From the NCBI GenBank assembly GCA_014801955.1, contig JAAVDE010000012.1:168889-232888 (forward strand): a stretch of 64,000 bases of DNA. Reading direction: 5' to 3'. This document shows positions 18,991 through 28,464 of this stretch, one piece after another. This stretch comes from Bacteroides sp. Lineage in GTDB: Bacteria > Bacteroidota > Bacteroidia > Bacteroidales > Muribaculaceae. Position 1 is the stretch's first letter; every line of letters begins with the position of its first letter. The notes under the pieces are model-generated. The model was given only the letters and a program-made list of their open reading frames with translations. It ran no database searches and was not told the origin of the DNA. Both the position numbers and the translations under genes were made by a program.

Positions 18991-19716
18991 TTAATGATTG
19001 GAGGCGGGAGCGGAATGGCCGCCGGCGGGGCGAGGGCGGGGGGTGGTGGCCTGGAACTCTTTCAGGTAGAGGGGCACGGAGTAGGCGGGGTCGAGGAAGT
19101 CGCCGGCGCGGAAGGCTTTTTCGCTCAGGGCGAGCATGTCGGCTGCCAGCGGCTGAACGCCTTCGACCCAGCGGGCATTGGGGTGGTCAATCACGGTGCG
19201 TGCCTTTTCAACGGCGTTGCCCATGAAGAGCAGCGGCCCACGGTCGAGCAGCTCGCGATAGCTGTCGGGAGTCAGAATCAGCGGCTGGGTGGGCATCAGT
19301 TCTTTGAGCCACATGTCGAGCACGCAGGTGTAGACTTCCATGCGGCGGGCGTCGATCATCGGCGCGAAGCGGCTGTTGAGGTCAATGCCGTGGTGGTTGA
19401 ACATAACGTTGGTTGCCATGATTTGCAGCGTAGGCACTCCGATGAGAGGGAGCCCCAGGGCGTAGGCGAGGCCTTTGGCTTCGCTCAGGCCGATGCGCAG
19501 GCCGGTGTAGCTGCCCGGGCCGAGGCTAACGGCGATGGCGTCGAGCTTGCGTTCTTGTTTTTTGGCTTCGTCGAGCGCTTGGGCAATGAATCCGCTGAGC
19601 AGCTCGGCGTGGCGGCGGCCGGTTCGGTCTTCGAAGTTGGCGAGCACGGAGCAGTCGCCGGTCAGGGCCACCGAGCAGGCCTCGGTGGAGGTTTCTATGT
19701 TAAGGATGTTAGCCAT
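18991..19716 (-). CDS. tsaB: tRNA threonylcarbamoyladenosine biosynthesis protein TsaB
   Basis: MANILNIETSTEACSVAL...; SGFIAQALDEAKKQERKLDAIAVSLGPGSYTGLRIGLSEAKGLAYAL. Confidence 0.94.
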   Translation of the reverse strand: MANILNIETSTEACSVALTGDCSVLANFEDRTGRRHAELLSGFIAQALDEAKKQERKLDAIAVSLGPGSYTGLRIGLSEAKGLAYALGLPLIGVPTLQIMATNVMFNHHGIDLNSRFAPMIDARRMEVYTCVLDMWLKELMPTQPLILTPDSYRELLDRGPLLFMGNAVEKARTVIDHPNARWVEGVQPLAADMLALSEKAFRAGDFLDPAYSVPLYLKEFQATTPRPRPAGGHSAPASNH

Positions 19717-20641
19717 TGTTGTTATTATCGTTATCGTAGAGTTTAAGGGTTTCGCGCAGGCGTTCGGCCAGCATGGTCTTGAGCTCCGGGGGCGCAATAA
19801 CCGTAACGTCGGGGCCGAGGCTCATCAGCTCGCGCAGAAAGTCGGGGGTCAGAAGGAGTTCGTAGGTGAAGATAGAGAAGTCGTCGTGGATCATTTCCTG
19901 CTGCGAGGGGTGGAGCGGCAGGGCGCGCAGATATTTTGCCTGGCGGGAGTCGGTTCGCAGGGTGACGCGCCGCGGTTTCTGGCGGTCAACAACGATGCCG
20001 AAGCTATAGCGGAAATACTCCTTGGGGTCAAACGTAGGCGGCATAATGAACGGCGTGCTGGTCAGCGTAGGCTCGGAAATGCGGTCGAGGGCATAGGTTT
20101 TGATGCGACCTTCGGCAACGTTGCGGCCGGCAACGTACCAGCGCTGACGAAACAGTTTCAGCAGATATGGCTCCAGCTCAATGCCGCGGGTTTCCACGGA
20201 GCGACTGAACGGATGGTAGTCGAAGCGCACGACCCGTTCGTTTTTTATCGCCTCGATCATCGGCGCCAGATTCTGGCGCGCGGAGGGAACGTGTTCGAGA
20301 AATATGCGGTCGGAAATCGAGCGCGCATCGGAGAGCATGCCGCTCATGGCGGCGGAGTTGAGCAGCCAGTCGGTAACGGAGTCGCCGCCCCCCGGGGCCG
20401 AGGTGTCGGAGTCGCCGCTGATATAGTATTCGTCGGTCGAGGGGTCAAACAGAATCTCAACGCCGAAGAGGTCGGCAACGGCCTGGCGGTAGTTATAGAA
20501 GGTGCGCCGGCGCAGTTCCGACCCGTTGCCAACGGTTGAGTCCATCCAGCGGCGGTTGATTTCGGCGCGCGTCATGCGGCCGGTGCGACGCAGGGTGTCG
20601 ACCAGCCAGGTGTATTTCGAAAGTAGCGAGCTGCCTCCCAT
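19709..20641 (-). CDS. WYL domain-containing transcriptional regulator
   Basis: N-terminal HTH-like region; WYL-like core FRQRWYVAGRNVAEGRIKTYALDRISEPTLT. Confidence 0.88.
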   Translation of the reverse strand: MGGSSLLSKYTWLVDTLRRTGRMTRAEINRRWMDSTVGNGSELRRRTFYNYRQAVADLFGVEILFDPSTDEYYISGDSDTSAPGGGDSVTDWLLNSAAMSGMLSDARSISDRIFLEHVPSARQNLAPMIEAIKNERVVRFDYHPFSRSVETRGIELEPYLLKLFRQRWYVAGRNVAEGRIKTYALDRISEPTLTSTPFIMPPTFDPKEYFRYSFGIVVDRQKPRRVTLRTDSRQAKYLRALPLHPSQQEMIHDDFSIFTYELLLTPDFLRELMSLGPDVTVIAPPELKTMLAERLRETLKLYDNDNNNNG

Positions 20642-21963
20642 CAGTCCTGGCGCATGATTTTGGCTCCGAGGGCCGTCAGGCGGCCTTCAATGTCTTCATA
20701 GCCGCGGTCGATTTGCTGAATGTTGTCGATAACGCTGGTGCCCTTGGCCGAGAGGGCCGCGATTAGCAGGGCGATGCCGGCGCGGATGTCGGGCGACGAC
20801 ATATCGTTGGCCTTCAGCTCGAACTGGTGATCATGGCCGATAACAACGGCGCGGTGGGGGTCGCAGAGAATAATCTGGGCGCCCATTTCAATCAGATTGT
20901 CAACGAAGAAGAGGCGGCTCTCAAACATTTTCTGATGAATCAGAACCGAGCCCTTGCACTGGGTCGCAACAACGAGCATAACGCTCAGCAAGTCGGGCGT
21001 CAGACCGGGCCACGGGGCATCGGCGATGGTCATGATAGAGCCGTCGAGGGCGGTTTCGATAACGTAGTGTTCCTGGGCGGGAACGAAAATATCGTCGCCC
21101 CGCTGCTCGAGCTTGATGCCGAGGCGGCGGAAGCTCTCGGGAATGATTCCGAGGTCGGGATAGCTGACGTTTTTAATCGTAAGCTCGGAGCGGGTCATGG
21201 CCGCCATGGCAATAAAGCTGCCGACCTCGATCATGTCGGGCAGAACGACGTGGGAGGCCGCAGTGGTGCCAACGGTGCATCCCAGGCCGTGGACCGTCAG
21301 CAAGTTGCTGGAAATGCCGTCGATAGCTATGCCCATCTTGGTCAGCAGGCGGCAGAGCTGCTGAACGTAGGGTTCGCAGGCGGCATTGTAGATTTGCGTA
21401 GTGCCGCAGGCCAGGGCCGCAGCCATGATAATATTTGCCGTGCCGGTAACCGACGCCTCGTCCAGCAGCATGTTGCAGCCGCGCAGCCCGTCGGCAGGTG
21501 CGGTCAGCAAAAACGCTTCGAGCTTGGGGTCATATTCCATCGAGGCGCCGAGGTTGAGCATGCCCTGAATGTGAGTATCGACCTTGCGGCGGCCAATTTT
21601 GTCGCCGCCCGGCTTGGGAAAGTAGGCCCGGCCCAGTCGCGCCAGCAGCGGCCCGACGAGAAGCACCGAGCCGCGCAGTCCGGCGCAGCGGCGAACGTAG
21701 TCGCGGCTCATAACGAACTCCTCGTCGATATCGGCTGCGCAAAACGTATAGCTCCCCGGGCCGCGGCGGGTAACATGAACGCCAATGCGAACCAGCAGGT
21801 CAATCAGGTTATTGACGTCGAGAATCTCGGGAACATTGTCGATTTCCACTTCGGCGCGCGTCAGCAGCGTGGCCGCAATTACTTGGAGCGCCTCATTCTT
21901 GGCGCCCATCGGGGTTATTGAACCGCTGAGGGAGTGGCCGCCCTCGATAATGAATTTACTCAT
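20641..21963 (-). CDS. murA: UDP-N-acetylglucosamine 1-carboxyvinyltransferase
   Basis: MSKFIIEGGHSLSGSITPMGAKNEALQVIAATLL; SRDYVRRCAGLRGSVLLVGPLLARLG; overall EPSP-synthase-like architecture. Confidence 0.95.
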   Translation of the reverse strand: MSKFIIEGGHSLSGSITPMGAKNEALQVIAATLLTRAEVEIDNVPEILDVNNLIDLLVRIGVHVTRRGPGSYTFCAADIDEEFVMSRDYVRRCAGLRGSVLLVGPLLARLGRAYFPKPGGDKIGRRKVDTHIQGMLNLGASMEYDPKLEAFLLTAPADGLRGCNMLLDEASVTGTANIIMAAALACGTTQIYNAACEPYVQQLCRLLTKMGIAIDGISSNLLTVHGLGCTVGTTAASHVVLPDMIEVGSFIAMAAMTRSELTIKNVSYPDLGIIPESFRRLGIKLEQRGDDIFVPAQEHYVIETALDGSIMTIADAPWPGLTPDLLSVMLVVATQCKGSVLIHQKMFESRLFFVDNLIEMGAQIILCDPHRAVVIGHDHQFELKANDMSSPDIRAGIALLIAALSAKGTSVIDNIQQIDRGYEDIEGRLTALGAKIMRQD

Positions 21964-22931
21964 AGGTGTTCGACTTCGGGAATTAAGGTTATTGAAAAAC
22001 GGCGCTCAACGGCGCTGACAATCGTCTGCTCCAGCTCGAGCACGTCGGCAGCCGTGGCCCGGCCGTCGGCATTAACGATTACCAGCGGCTGCAGCGGCCA
22101 GACCGCCGCACCGCCGACCGCAGTGCCTTTCAGGCCGCATTGGTCAATCAGCCAGGCGGCAGGCACTTTATACAGACCGTTGCCCAGGTCATAGCGCGGC
22201 ATTTCCGGGCGCAGCAGCTCGGCGCCGACCTCAGGATTGCGGAAAAACGAGCCGGCGCTGCCAACCGTTGCGGGATCGGGCAGCTTGGAGTCACGGGTGG
22301 CGAGCACCGCGCGGCGAACAGCCTCGGGCGTCGGCTCGGCGTCGCCTAAGGTTGCCCGCAAGTTGCCATAGTCAACGTTGGCCGCAGCCGACGGCGGGAG
22401 CAGCTCCAGGCGCGCGGAAAGAACAACATAGCGCCCGCCCTCGGTCTTCAGCCGCGAAGAGCGGTAGGCAAACTCCATCCACTCGCGGTCAACGGTCAGC
22501 GTTCGACCCGTTTGCAGGTCAAAAAGCGTTGCATCGACCAGCAGCGAGCCGGTTTCGGCGCCATAGGCACCGGCATTCTGCACCAGCGCGCCGCCCAGAG
22601 TTCCCGGAATACCCGACAGGTTCTCGGCGCCGCGGAGACCGGCCTCAGCGACAGCCGCACAAAAATCGTCGAGCGCCATATGGGCGTCAACATCAAACCG
22701 CGTAGCCGAAAGGCGGCGCATTTCCGCCGGCCCCTCGCGCAGCAACAGCGTGCCGCCGAAATCGCCGGTAAAAAGCAGATTACTGCCCCCGCCGACCACC
22801 TTCAGCGGCCTCGGAACCTCATTCAGATTCCGCAAATCGTCGGCCGTCTGCCACCTGACCAGCGCCGCAGCCTTCGCCTCGACGCCAAAAGTAGCCAGCC
22901 CGCCAACTTCAACATTCGTCTCTATTGTCAT
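21960..22931 (-). CDS. murB: UDP-N-acetylmuramate dehydrogenase
   Basis: LKVVGGGSNLLFTGDFGGTLL; GAENLSGIPGTLGGALVQNAGAYGAE; GSAGSFFRNPEV; WLIDQCGLKG. Confidence 0.96.
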   Translation of the reverse strand: MTIETNVEVGGLATFGVEAKAAALVRWQTADDLRNLNEVPRPLKVVGGGSNLLFTGDFGGTLLLREGPAEMRRLSATRFDVDAHMALDDFCAAVAEAGLRGAENLSGIPGTLGGALVQNAGAYGAETGSLLVDATLFDLQTGRTLTVDREWMEFAYRSSRLKTEGGRYVVLSARLELLPPSAAANVDYGNLRATLGDAEPTPEAVRRAVLATRDSKLPDPATVGSAGSFFRNPEVGAELLRPEMPRYDLGNGLYKVPAAWLIDQCGLKGTAVGGAAVWPLQPLVIVNADGRATAADVLELEQTIVSAVERRFSITLIPEVEHL

Positions 22932-22938
22932 ACTCCCG

Positions 22939-22946
22939 CAAAGTTA
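22939..22946 (-). promoter_or_regulatory. -7 element TAACTTTG immediately upstream of murB
   Basis: TAnnTTTG on the minus strand, only 7 nt from the murB start codon. Confidence 0.5.
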
Positions 22947-23019
22947 CGCAAAAAACTCATAACCCCCAAAAAAGCCACGCACATCCCCACCAAATTTTAT
23001 ATATACCGATAAATAAGTG

Positions 23020-23050
23020 GCGCCCGCTGACCGGGTGGGGTTGCGGGCGC
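23020..23050 (-). terminator. Possible terminator after the DUF3332-like gene
   Basis: 8-bp perfect stem GCGCCCGC/GCGGGCGC with 15-nt loop downstream of the gene ending at 23070; weak U tract. Confidence 0.35.
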
Positions 23051-23069
23051 GTTGTTGGCCGTTGGAGGG

Positions 23070-23615
23070 TTAGTTCATGGCGAAGGGGGCGGGGGCTGCG
23101 GCGGCGCGGTAGGCCATGAGGCCGGCCTGGTCGAGGCTTACGGTCATGCGGGTGCCGTCGGCAGCGGGGAGCGAAACATGGTCGGCGTCGATGAAGGTCA
23201 TGAGTTCGTAGGTTTCGCCATTGGCGGTGAGGTCCCAGCGCTGAGCTTCGACGTTGAAGTCAAGGCGGATGGTCGGGCCGTTTTCAGCGATGATGTCGTA
23301 GCCTTTGCCGTCGCACTTAACGAGGTAGCGCTGGCCGTCGGTGCCTTCGATACGCTTGGTCGAGCAGGCCATTGGGTTGGAGCCGCTCCAGAACTCTATT
23401 GAGTTGATAACGAGGATGTCGGCCATAGCCGATACTTCATAGACCGGGAGCACCCAAAAGGCTATGAACACGAGCTCGTTAAAGAACTTGTTGCCGATGG
23501 TTTTGTTCCAGTTCATCAGGCGATTGGTCAGGGCGAAGCTGCCGATGCAGGAGCTGAGCCCAAGCGAGGCGGCGATGGTCAGAATCACTGCCACGCGGAT
23601 AGAAGCTTTTCTCAT
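23070..23615 (-). CDS. DUF3332-like lipoprotein
   Basis: MRKASIRVAVILTIAASLGLSSCIGSFALTNRLMNWNKTIGNKFFNELVFIAFWVLPVYEVSAMADILVINSIEFWSGSNPM; lipobox LSSC. Confidence 0.8.
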   Translation of the reverse strand: MRKASIRVAVILTIAASLGLSSCIGSFALTNRLMNWNKTIGNKFFNELVFIAFWVLPVYEVSAMADILVINSIEFWSGSNPMACSTKRIEGTDGQRYLVKCDGKGYDIIAENGPTIRLDFNVEAQRWDLTANGETYELMTFIDADHVSLPAADGTRMTVSLDQAGLMAYRAAAAPAPFAMN

Positions 23616-23635
23616 ATATGCAATTAAATAGTTGA

Positions 23636-25018
23636 TTAGGCGGGTATTGCTGTTTTGCCGAGGTTATAGAGGGTCATTATTCGGTCAACGTAGTCAAACG
23701 TTTCACGACCGCGAAGATAACCATATTTTACGACATTATCATTATAATGGCGCGGATTTGCGAGCATAAGCACGGTTTTTTCAACGTTGTCGTCCCATTT
23801 GGTCGGGTCGAGGCCATATTTTTCGGCCAGGCGCATGGCGTCGAAAATGTGGCCCTGCCCGGCATTATAGCTGGCGAGAATGAACTTTTTGCGCTCCTCG
23901 GGATCGGGAACCTTTGAGGCAAACATGCGGTTGAGGTCGTCGAGATAGCTGACGGCGGCCTTGACCGACTGCTCCGGATTGTTAGCATTTCGCAGGCCAT
24001 AGGAGCGCCCCGTGCGCGGCATTATCTGCATCAGGCCGCGGGCGCCCGCAAATGAGCGTGCGCGCGGGTTGAAGCGGCTTTCCGTATAGGCCTGCGCGGC
24101 CAGCAGCCGCCAGTCCCAGTTAATTGTCTTTGCCCAGCGGCGGAAAATCGGGTCATAGGCCGGGCTCATCGTGCCGTCGGAGAAATCGATTTTGCCATAG
24201 GTCAGCCGCCCGTCGAGCTTGTCGAGCTGATAGTAGCGCTTCAAAAGGTCGGCGCGGGCTTCGGCGGGTTGGGCCTCCGCAGCCCAGGAGTCAACGGCAT
24301 TGGCCAGCACCGTGTTGCCCGGGGCCACCGCCCATGCGAGGCGCTGGTCGAGCGAAAGAGCCACGGAGGTGTTGACATTCGTGTGATACGACCCATGCAG
24401 GCGCGCCAGGTCAGCCGAAAGTGCCGCACGCGAAATGCGACCGTCGGCCACCATATCTATCAAATCTTCCGGAGCTACCGAGTCGGGGTCAAGGCGGCGG
24501 ATTTCAATGCCCCCGCCCAGCTCGGAATCGAGGTTCTGCAGACGGTGGTCATAGCTCGAGCCGGCCAACACATAGACCTCGCGGCCTGGCAGCTGCGCCG
24601 CATCGGTAATTTCCGGTTCGGAACCCATCGGCGTTTGCTGAACGAGCACCTGGCAGTCGGTCGACACGAAGCCGCAGGGCAGAGCCTCGGCGGAATATTC
24701 GGCCGTTATCGGAACCGGATAAGCCACCAGGTTGATAACGCCCGAATCGAGCATGGCCAGCAACTGCGGCAGCGAGCGCGCCACGCGCAGCGTCATCGGC
24801 AGTCGCAGCGAGTCGGCCAGCTGACGCGCCAAGTCATAGTCAATACCCAGCGAATCGCCGCGATAGATAAAAAACGACGTTGGCGAATAGAGGGTGCCGA
24901 CGCGCAGCGTGTCGGGCATCGAATCGGGCGCCGGGTCGGCAGCTGCCGTTGCAACCGGCGCCGGGCGCGTACACGCAAAGAGAACTGCGGCCGCAGCGGC
25001 TAATATCAATTTCTTCAT
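23636..25018 (-). CDS. MltF-like lytic transglycosylase lipoprotein
   Basis: Lipobox LFAC; solute-binding-like N-terminal half; SLT domain (WRLLAAQAYTESRFNPRARSFAGARGLMQIMPRTGRSYG; LASYNAGQGHIFDAM). Confidence 0.92.
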   Translation of the reverse strand: MKKLILAAAAAVLFACTRPAPVATAAADPAPDSMPDTLRVGTLYSPTSFFIYRGDSLGIDYDLARQLADSLRLPMTLRVARSLPQLLAMLDSGVINLVAYPVPITAEYSAEALPCGFVSTDCQVLVQQTPMGSEPEITDAAQLPGREVYVLAGSSYDHRLQNLDSELGGGIEIRRLDPDSVAPEDLIDMVADGRISRAALSADLARLHGSYHTNVNTSVALSLDQRLAWAVAPGNTVLANAVDSWAAEAQPAEARADLLKRYYQLDKLDGRLTYGKIDFSDGTMSPAYDPIFRRWAKTINWDWRLLAAQAYTESRFNPRARSFAGARGLMQIMPRTGRSYGLRNANNPEQSVKAAVSYLDDLNRMFASKVPDPEERKKFILASYNAGQGHIFDAMRLAEKYGLDPTKWDDNVEKTVLMLANPRHYNDNVVKYGYLRGRETFDYVDRIMTLYNLGKTAIPA

Positions 25019-25060
25019 ATTAACCACAACCGCCGCGCGGCGAAAAAAGTTCGGCGCGAA

Positions 25061-25483
25061 TCAGTTCCAGGCCAGCGTGCGCGACCCGTCGGGGTTAACG
25101 GTCAGGCTAACGTCGATGGTGTCGTCGGGGAGCATCGGATCAACAACGTCGGGCCACTCGATCAAACAGAGGGCGCCGCAGTCGAGATAGTCCTCAATGC
25201 CCATGTCAATGGCTTCGTCGAGACTTTCGAGGCGATAGAGGTCGAAGTGATAGATGAGCTCGGCGGTCGAATCGGAGCGATATTCATTGACCAGCGCAAA
25301 GGTCGGCGAAGCCGTGGCGTCGGTTTCAACGCCCAGCTCCCGGCAGAGCGCATTGATGAAAGTTGTTTTTCCGGCGCCCATGTCGCCATGGAAAGCAACA
25401 ACGGTTCGGTCGCCCATATCGGCGATAAATTCGCGCGCCGCAACGGGGAGCGCTTCGAGGTTTTCAATTGTCAATGTTTTCAT
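25061..25483 (-). CDS. tsaE: tRNA threonylcarbamoyladenosine biosynthesis ATPase TsaE
   Basis: VVAFHGDMGAGKTTFINALCRELGV...SPTFALVNEYRS...IYHFDLYRL; start MKTLTIENLE at 25483. Confidence 0.95.
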   Translation of the reverse strand: MKTLTIENLEALPVAAREFIADMGDRTVVAFHGDMGAGKTTFINALCRELGVETDATASPTFALVNEYRSDSTAELIYHFDLYRLESLDEAIDMGIEDYLDCGALCLIEWPDVVDPMLPDDTIDVSLTVNPDGSRTLAWN

Positions 25484-25491
25484 TTCGGCGG

Positions 25492-25499
25492 CAAATTTA
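25492..25499 (-). promoter_or_regulatory. -7 element TAAATTTG immediately upstream of tsaE
   Basis: TAnnTTTG on the minus strand, 8 nt from the start codon. Confidence 0.45.
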
Positions 25500-25547
25500 C
25501 GATTTTTTTTCGAACATTCCATCGTTTGGCGCGGTTTTACTATCACT

Positions 25548-26468
25548 ATGAACAGCTACTCTACTACTACCCTCCAAGCTCTCGATTTCAAAACCATAAC
25601 GCCGGCCGATTTCGCCGACATAGCCCACTTCATGCGACTGTCCGACAGCCGCACCTGCGACTACACCTTCGGCGGCGTTGCCCTCTGGATCAACCACTTC
25701 GGCTACCGCATGGCCATTGCCGACAACACGCTCTACATCAAGGGCGGACGCGAGGACGACCTATCGGTGCCGGCCTATGCCATGCCCGTTGGCGACACCG
25801 CCTTCAGCGAGGCCATGACCCTGCTGCGCGACATCGAAGACCCCGCGCCGCTATGGCTGTCGGCAGTGCCCGAGGACCGGCTGCACCTCTTTGCCTCGCT
25901 TCCGAACGCAACCGTCAGCGAGCTGGGCCGCGAGTGGAGCGACTATCTCTACGACATCCGCGCCATTGGCCAACTCAGCGGCGGCGCCATGAAAAAGAAG
26001 CGCAACCACGTTAACAAATTCCTGGCCTCCAACCCCCACTCCACCCTGATTAACATCGACGCCCCGGTTGCCGGCGAGTGTCGGCGCCTGCTGCATCAGC
26101 TCGGCCACGACCAGACCCCGACCGGCATCTCGGAGTTCACGGCGGTTGACCAAATGCTGGCCAACTGGCGCGACTATGCACCCTATCTGATTGGCCAGGC
26201 GCTGATTGTCGATGGCCGCGTCGGCGGCTTCAGCGTTGGTGAAACCAAGGGCGACACGCTCCACGTCCACGTTGAAAAGTGTGACCACACCATCGCCGGA
26301 GCCAACGAAGCCCTGGCCTCGATGTTTGCCGCCGAAATGATGCGCCGCGACCCGCGCCTGCTCTACGTTAACCGCCAGGACGACGCCGGCGACCCGGGCC
26401 TGCGGGCCTCAAAAGAGAGCTGGCGACCGCTGCGTCTGCTCCCGAAATTTAACGTTTGTTTGCAATAA
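25548..26468 (+). CDS. DUF2156 / phosphatidylglycerol lysyltransferase-like protein
   Basis: FKTITPADFADIAHFMRLSDSRTCDYTFGGVALWINHFGYRMAI...KKKRNHVNKFLASNP...; start MNSYSTTTLQ at 25548. Confidence 0.8.
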   Translation: MNSYSTTTLQALDFKTITPADFADIAHFMRLSDSRTCDYTFGGVALWINHFGYRMAIADNTLYIKGGREDDLSVPAYAMPVGDTAFSEAMTLLRDIEDPAPLWLSAVPEDRLHLFASLPNATVSELGREWSDYLYDIRAIGQLSGGAMKKKRNHVNKFLASNPHSTLINIDAPVAGECRRLLHQLGHDQTPTGISEFTAVDQMLANWRDYAPYLIGQALIVDGRVGGFSVGETKGDTLHVHVEKCDHTIAGANEALASMFAAEMMRRDPRLLYVNRQDDAGDPGLRASKESWRPLRLLPKFNVCLQ

Positions 26469-26482
26469 CAGAAAATATTTTG

Positions 26483-26490
26483 TATTTTTG
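26483..26490 (+). promoter_or_regulatory. -7 element TATTTTTG immediately upstream of the DUF3298-like gene
   Basis: TAnnTTTG ending 4 nt before the ATG at 26495. Confidence 0.45.
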
Positions 26491-26494
26491 CAGC

Positions 26495-27364
26495 ATGAAA
26501 CGTTTGGCATACATTGGCAGCGCCGCCATAGTGGCGCTTGCGTTCTCCTGCAAACCGAGCGCCGCCCCCGACGGGCCGGTGCTGACGGTCGACTCCATTG
26601 CGCTGGCCGACTCTATTTCCATCGGACTCTCGTCGGCCGAAGTCACTATCTCCGGCCAGTATCCCGATTCGGGCGCAACGGCGCTGGTCGACAGCACCCG
26701 CCGCTGGCTGGCCGACTGCCTGAGCTGGGGAACTTTCGCCGGCACCGCCAGGGTAATTATTCCGACCAAGGCCGAAATCAACAATCCGCAGCAGCTGCTG
26801 GCCCACCTGACAAAGAAACTCCTGGCTTCAGCCGAACGCGACTTCATTGACTTCAACAGCAGCTTCCCCGACACCCGTCTCGGCTACGAATACCAAATCA
26901 GTTTCGAGCCGGCGTTTATGTCGGACTCGCTGGTAACCTACGTCTACAATGCCTATGGCTACCAGGGCGGAGCCCACGGCGGCTCGGTTGCGAAAACAGC
27001 CACTTTCGCCGCATCGACCGGACAAATCCTGACCTACGCCAACGCCTTTCTGCCCGACCGCCGCAAGGAGCTGATTGCTCGCATACGAACCGCCCTCTGG
27101 GAGCAATATTTCCGCCCCACGGCTGCCGACCCCGGCGCCCCCGTCAGCCTGGAGGAAGCGCTGCTCATCAACCCGCAGGAGCTCGACCTCCCCGCCTCCG
27201 GACCGCAATTTGGCCGCGACGGCGTTACCTTCACCTACGGGCAATATGAAATCGCCCCCTACGCAGCCGGAATGCCGGCGTGTACGATCAAGTATGCTGA
27301 CCTCCACCCGCTGCTCCAGGCCTGGGTGATTCCCCTGGTAACCGATAATAGCTACACACTGTGA
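26495..27364 (+). CDS. DUF3298/RsiV-like lipoprotein
   Basis: Lipobox VALAFSC; SLVTYVYNAYGYQGGAHGGSVAKTATFAASTGQILTYANAFLPDRRKEL; FTYGQYEIAPYAAGMPACTIKYADLHPLL. Confidence 0.85.
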   Translation: MKRLAYIGSAAIVALAFSCKPSAAPDGPVLTVDSIALADSISIGLSSAEVTISGQYPDSGATALVDSTRRWLADCLSWGTFAGTARVIIPTKAEINNPQQLLAHLTKKLLASAERDFIDFNSSFPDTRLGYEYQISFEPAFMSDSLVTYVYNAYGYQGGAHGGSVAKTATFAASTGQILTYANAFLPDRRKELIARIRTALWEQYFRPTAADPGAPVSLEEALLINPQELDLPASGPQFGRDGVTFTYGQYEIAPYAAGMPACTIKYADLHPLLQAWVIPLVTDNSYTL

Positions 27365-28464
27365 ACGACCTGCTATCACGCCTGGACGGCATCGACGAAC
27401 GCTTCTCGGAGGTTGCAACGCTGATTACCGACCCCGATGTCATTGCCGACCGCAAGCGCTACGTTGCGCTGACAAAGGAATATAAGGAACTGGAACGCCT
27501 GACCTCAACGGTTGCGAACTATCGGACCCTGCTGGCTAACCGGGCCGAAGCAAAAGAGGTTCTCGAAACCGAAAAAGACGAGGAAATGCGTGCAATGGCC
27601 CGCGAGGAAATCGACGCCGCCGACCGGGCCATTCCGGCCATTGAGGAGGAAATCAAGCTGCTGCTGATTCCCGCCGACCCCGAAGACGCGAAAAACGCAA
27701 TCGTTGAAATCCGCGGCGGCACCGGCGGCGACGAAGCCGCTCTGTTTGCCGGCGATTTGTTCAAAATGTACACCCGCTACTGCGAGTCAAAGGGCTGGAC
27801 CGTTGCTGTCAGCTCCTTCAGCGAAGGCGCCGCCGGCGGCTTCAAGGAGGTAGTGTTTTCGGTCAGCGGCGCCGACGTTTACGGCACGCTGAAATATGAA
27901 AGCGGCGTTCACCGCGTTCAGCGCGTGCCCGCAACCGAAACGCAGGGCCGCGTCCACACTTCGGCGGCCACCGTTGCCGTGCTTCCCGAAGCCGAGGAGT
28001 TCGACGTTGAAATCAACGAGGGCGAAATCAAATGGGACACCTTCCGTTCCGGCGGCGCAGGCGGCCAGAACGTCAACAAGGTGGAATCGGGCGTCAGACT
28101 GCGCTACATGTGGAAAAACCCGCTGACGGGCGTTAGCGAGGAGATTCTCATTGAGTGTACCGAAACGCGCGACCAGCCCAAAAACAAGGAGCGCGCCCTG
28201 AGCCGCCTGCGAACGTTTATCTACGACCGCGAGCACCAGAAATATGTCGACGACATTGCCTCGCGCCGCAAAACCCTCGTTTCAACCGGCGACCGCTCCG
28301 CAAAAATCCGAACCTACAACTTCCCCCAGGGGCGCATTACCGACCACCGCATCAACTACACGATCTATAACCTCCAGGCCTTTCTCGGAGGCGACATTCA
28401 GGAGGTTATCGACAAGCTGATTATCGCCGAAAATGCCGAAAAACTTCAGAGCGAAAGTCTCTGA
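27361..28464 (+). CDS. prfA: Peptide chain release factor 1
   Basis: RGGTGGDEAALFAGDLFKMYTRYCE; VQRVPATETQGRVHTS; GGAGGQNVNKVESGVRL; GTG start overlapping the upstream stop. Confidence 0.96.
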   Translation: MNDLLSRLDGIDERFSEVATLITDPDVIADRKRYVALTKEYKELERLTSTVANYRTLLANRAEAKEVLETEKDEEMRAMAREEIDAADRAIPAIEEEIKLLLIPADPEDAKNAIVEIRGGTGGDEAALFAGDLFKMYTRYCESKGWTVAVSSFSEGAAGGFKEVVFSVSGADVYGTLKYESGVHRVQRVPATETQGRVHTSAATVAVLPEAEEFDVEINEGEIKWDTFRSGGAGGQNVNKVESGVRLRYMWKNPLTGVSEEILIECTETRDQPKNKERALSRLRTFIYDREHQKYVDDIASRRKTLVSTGDRSAKIRTYNFPQGRITDHRINYTIYNLQAFLGGDIQEVIDKLIIAENAEKLQSESL

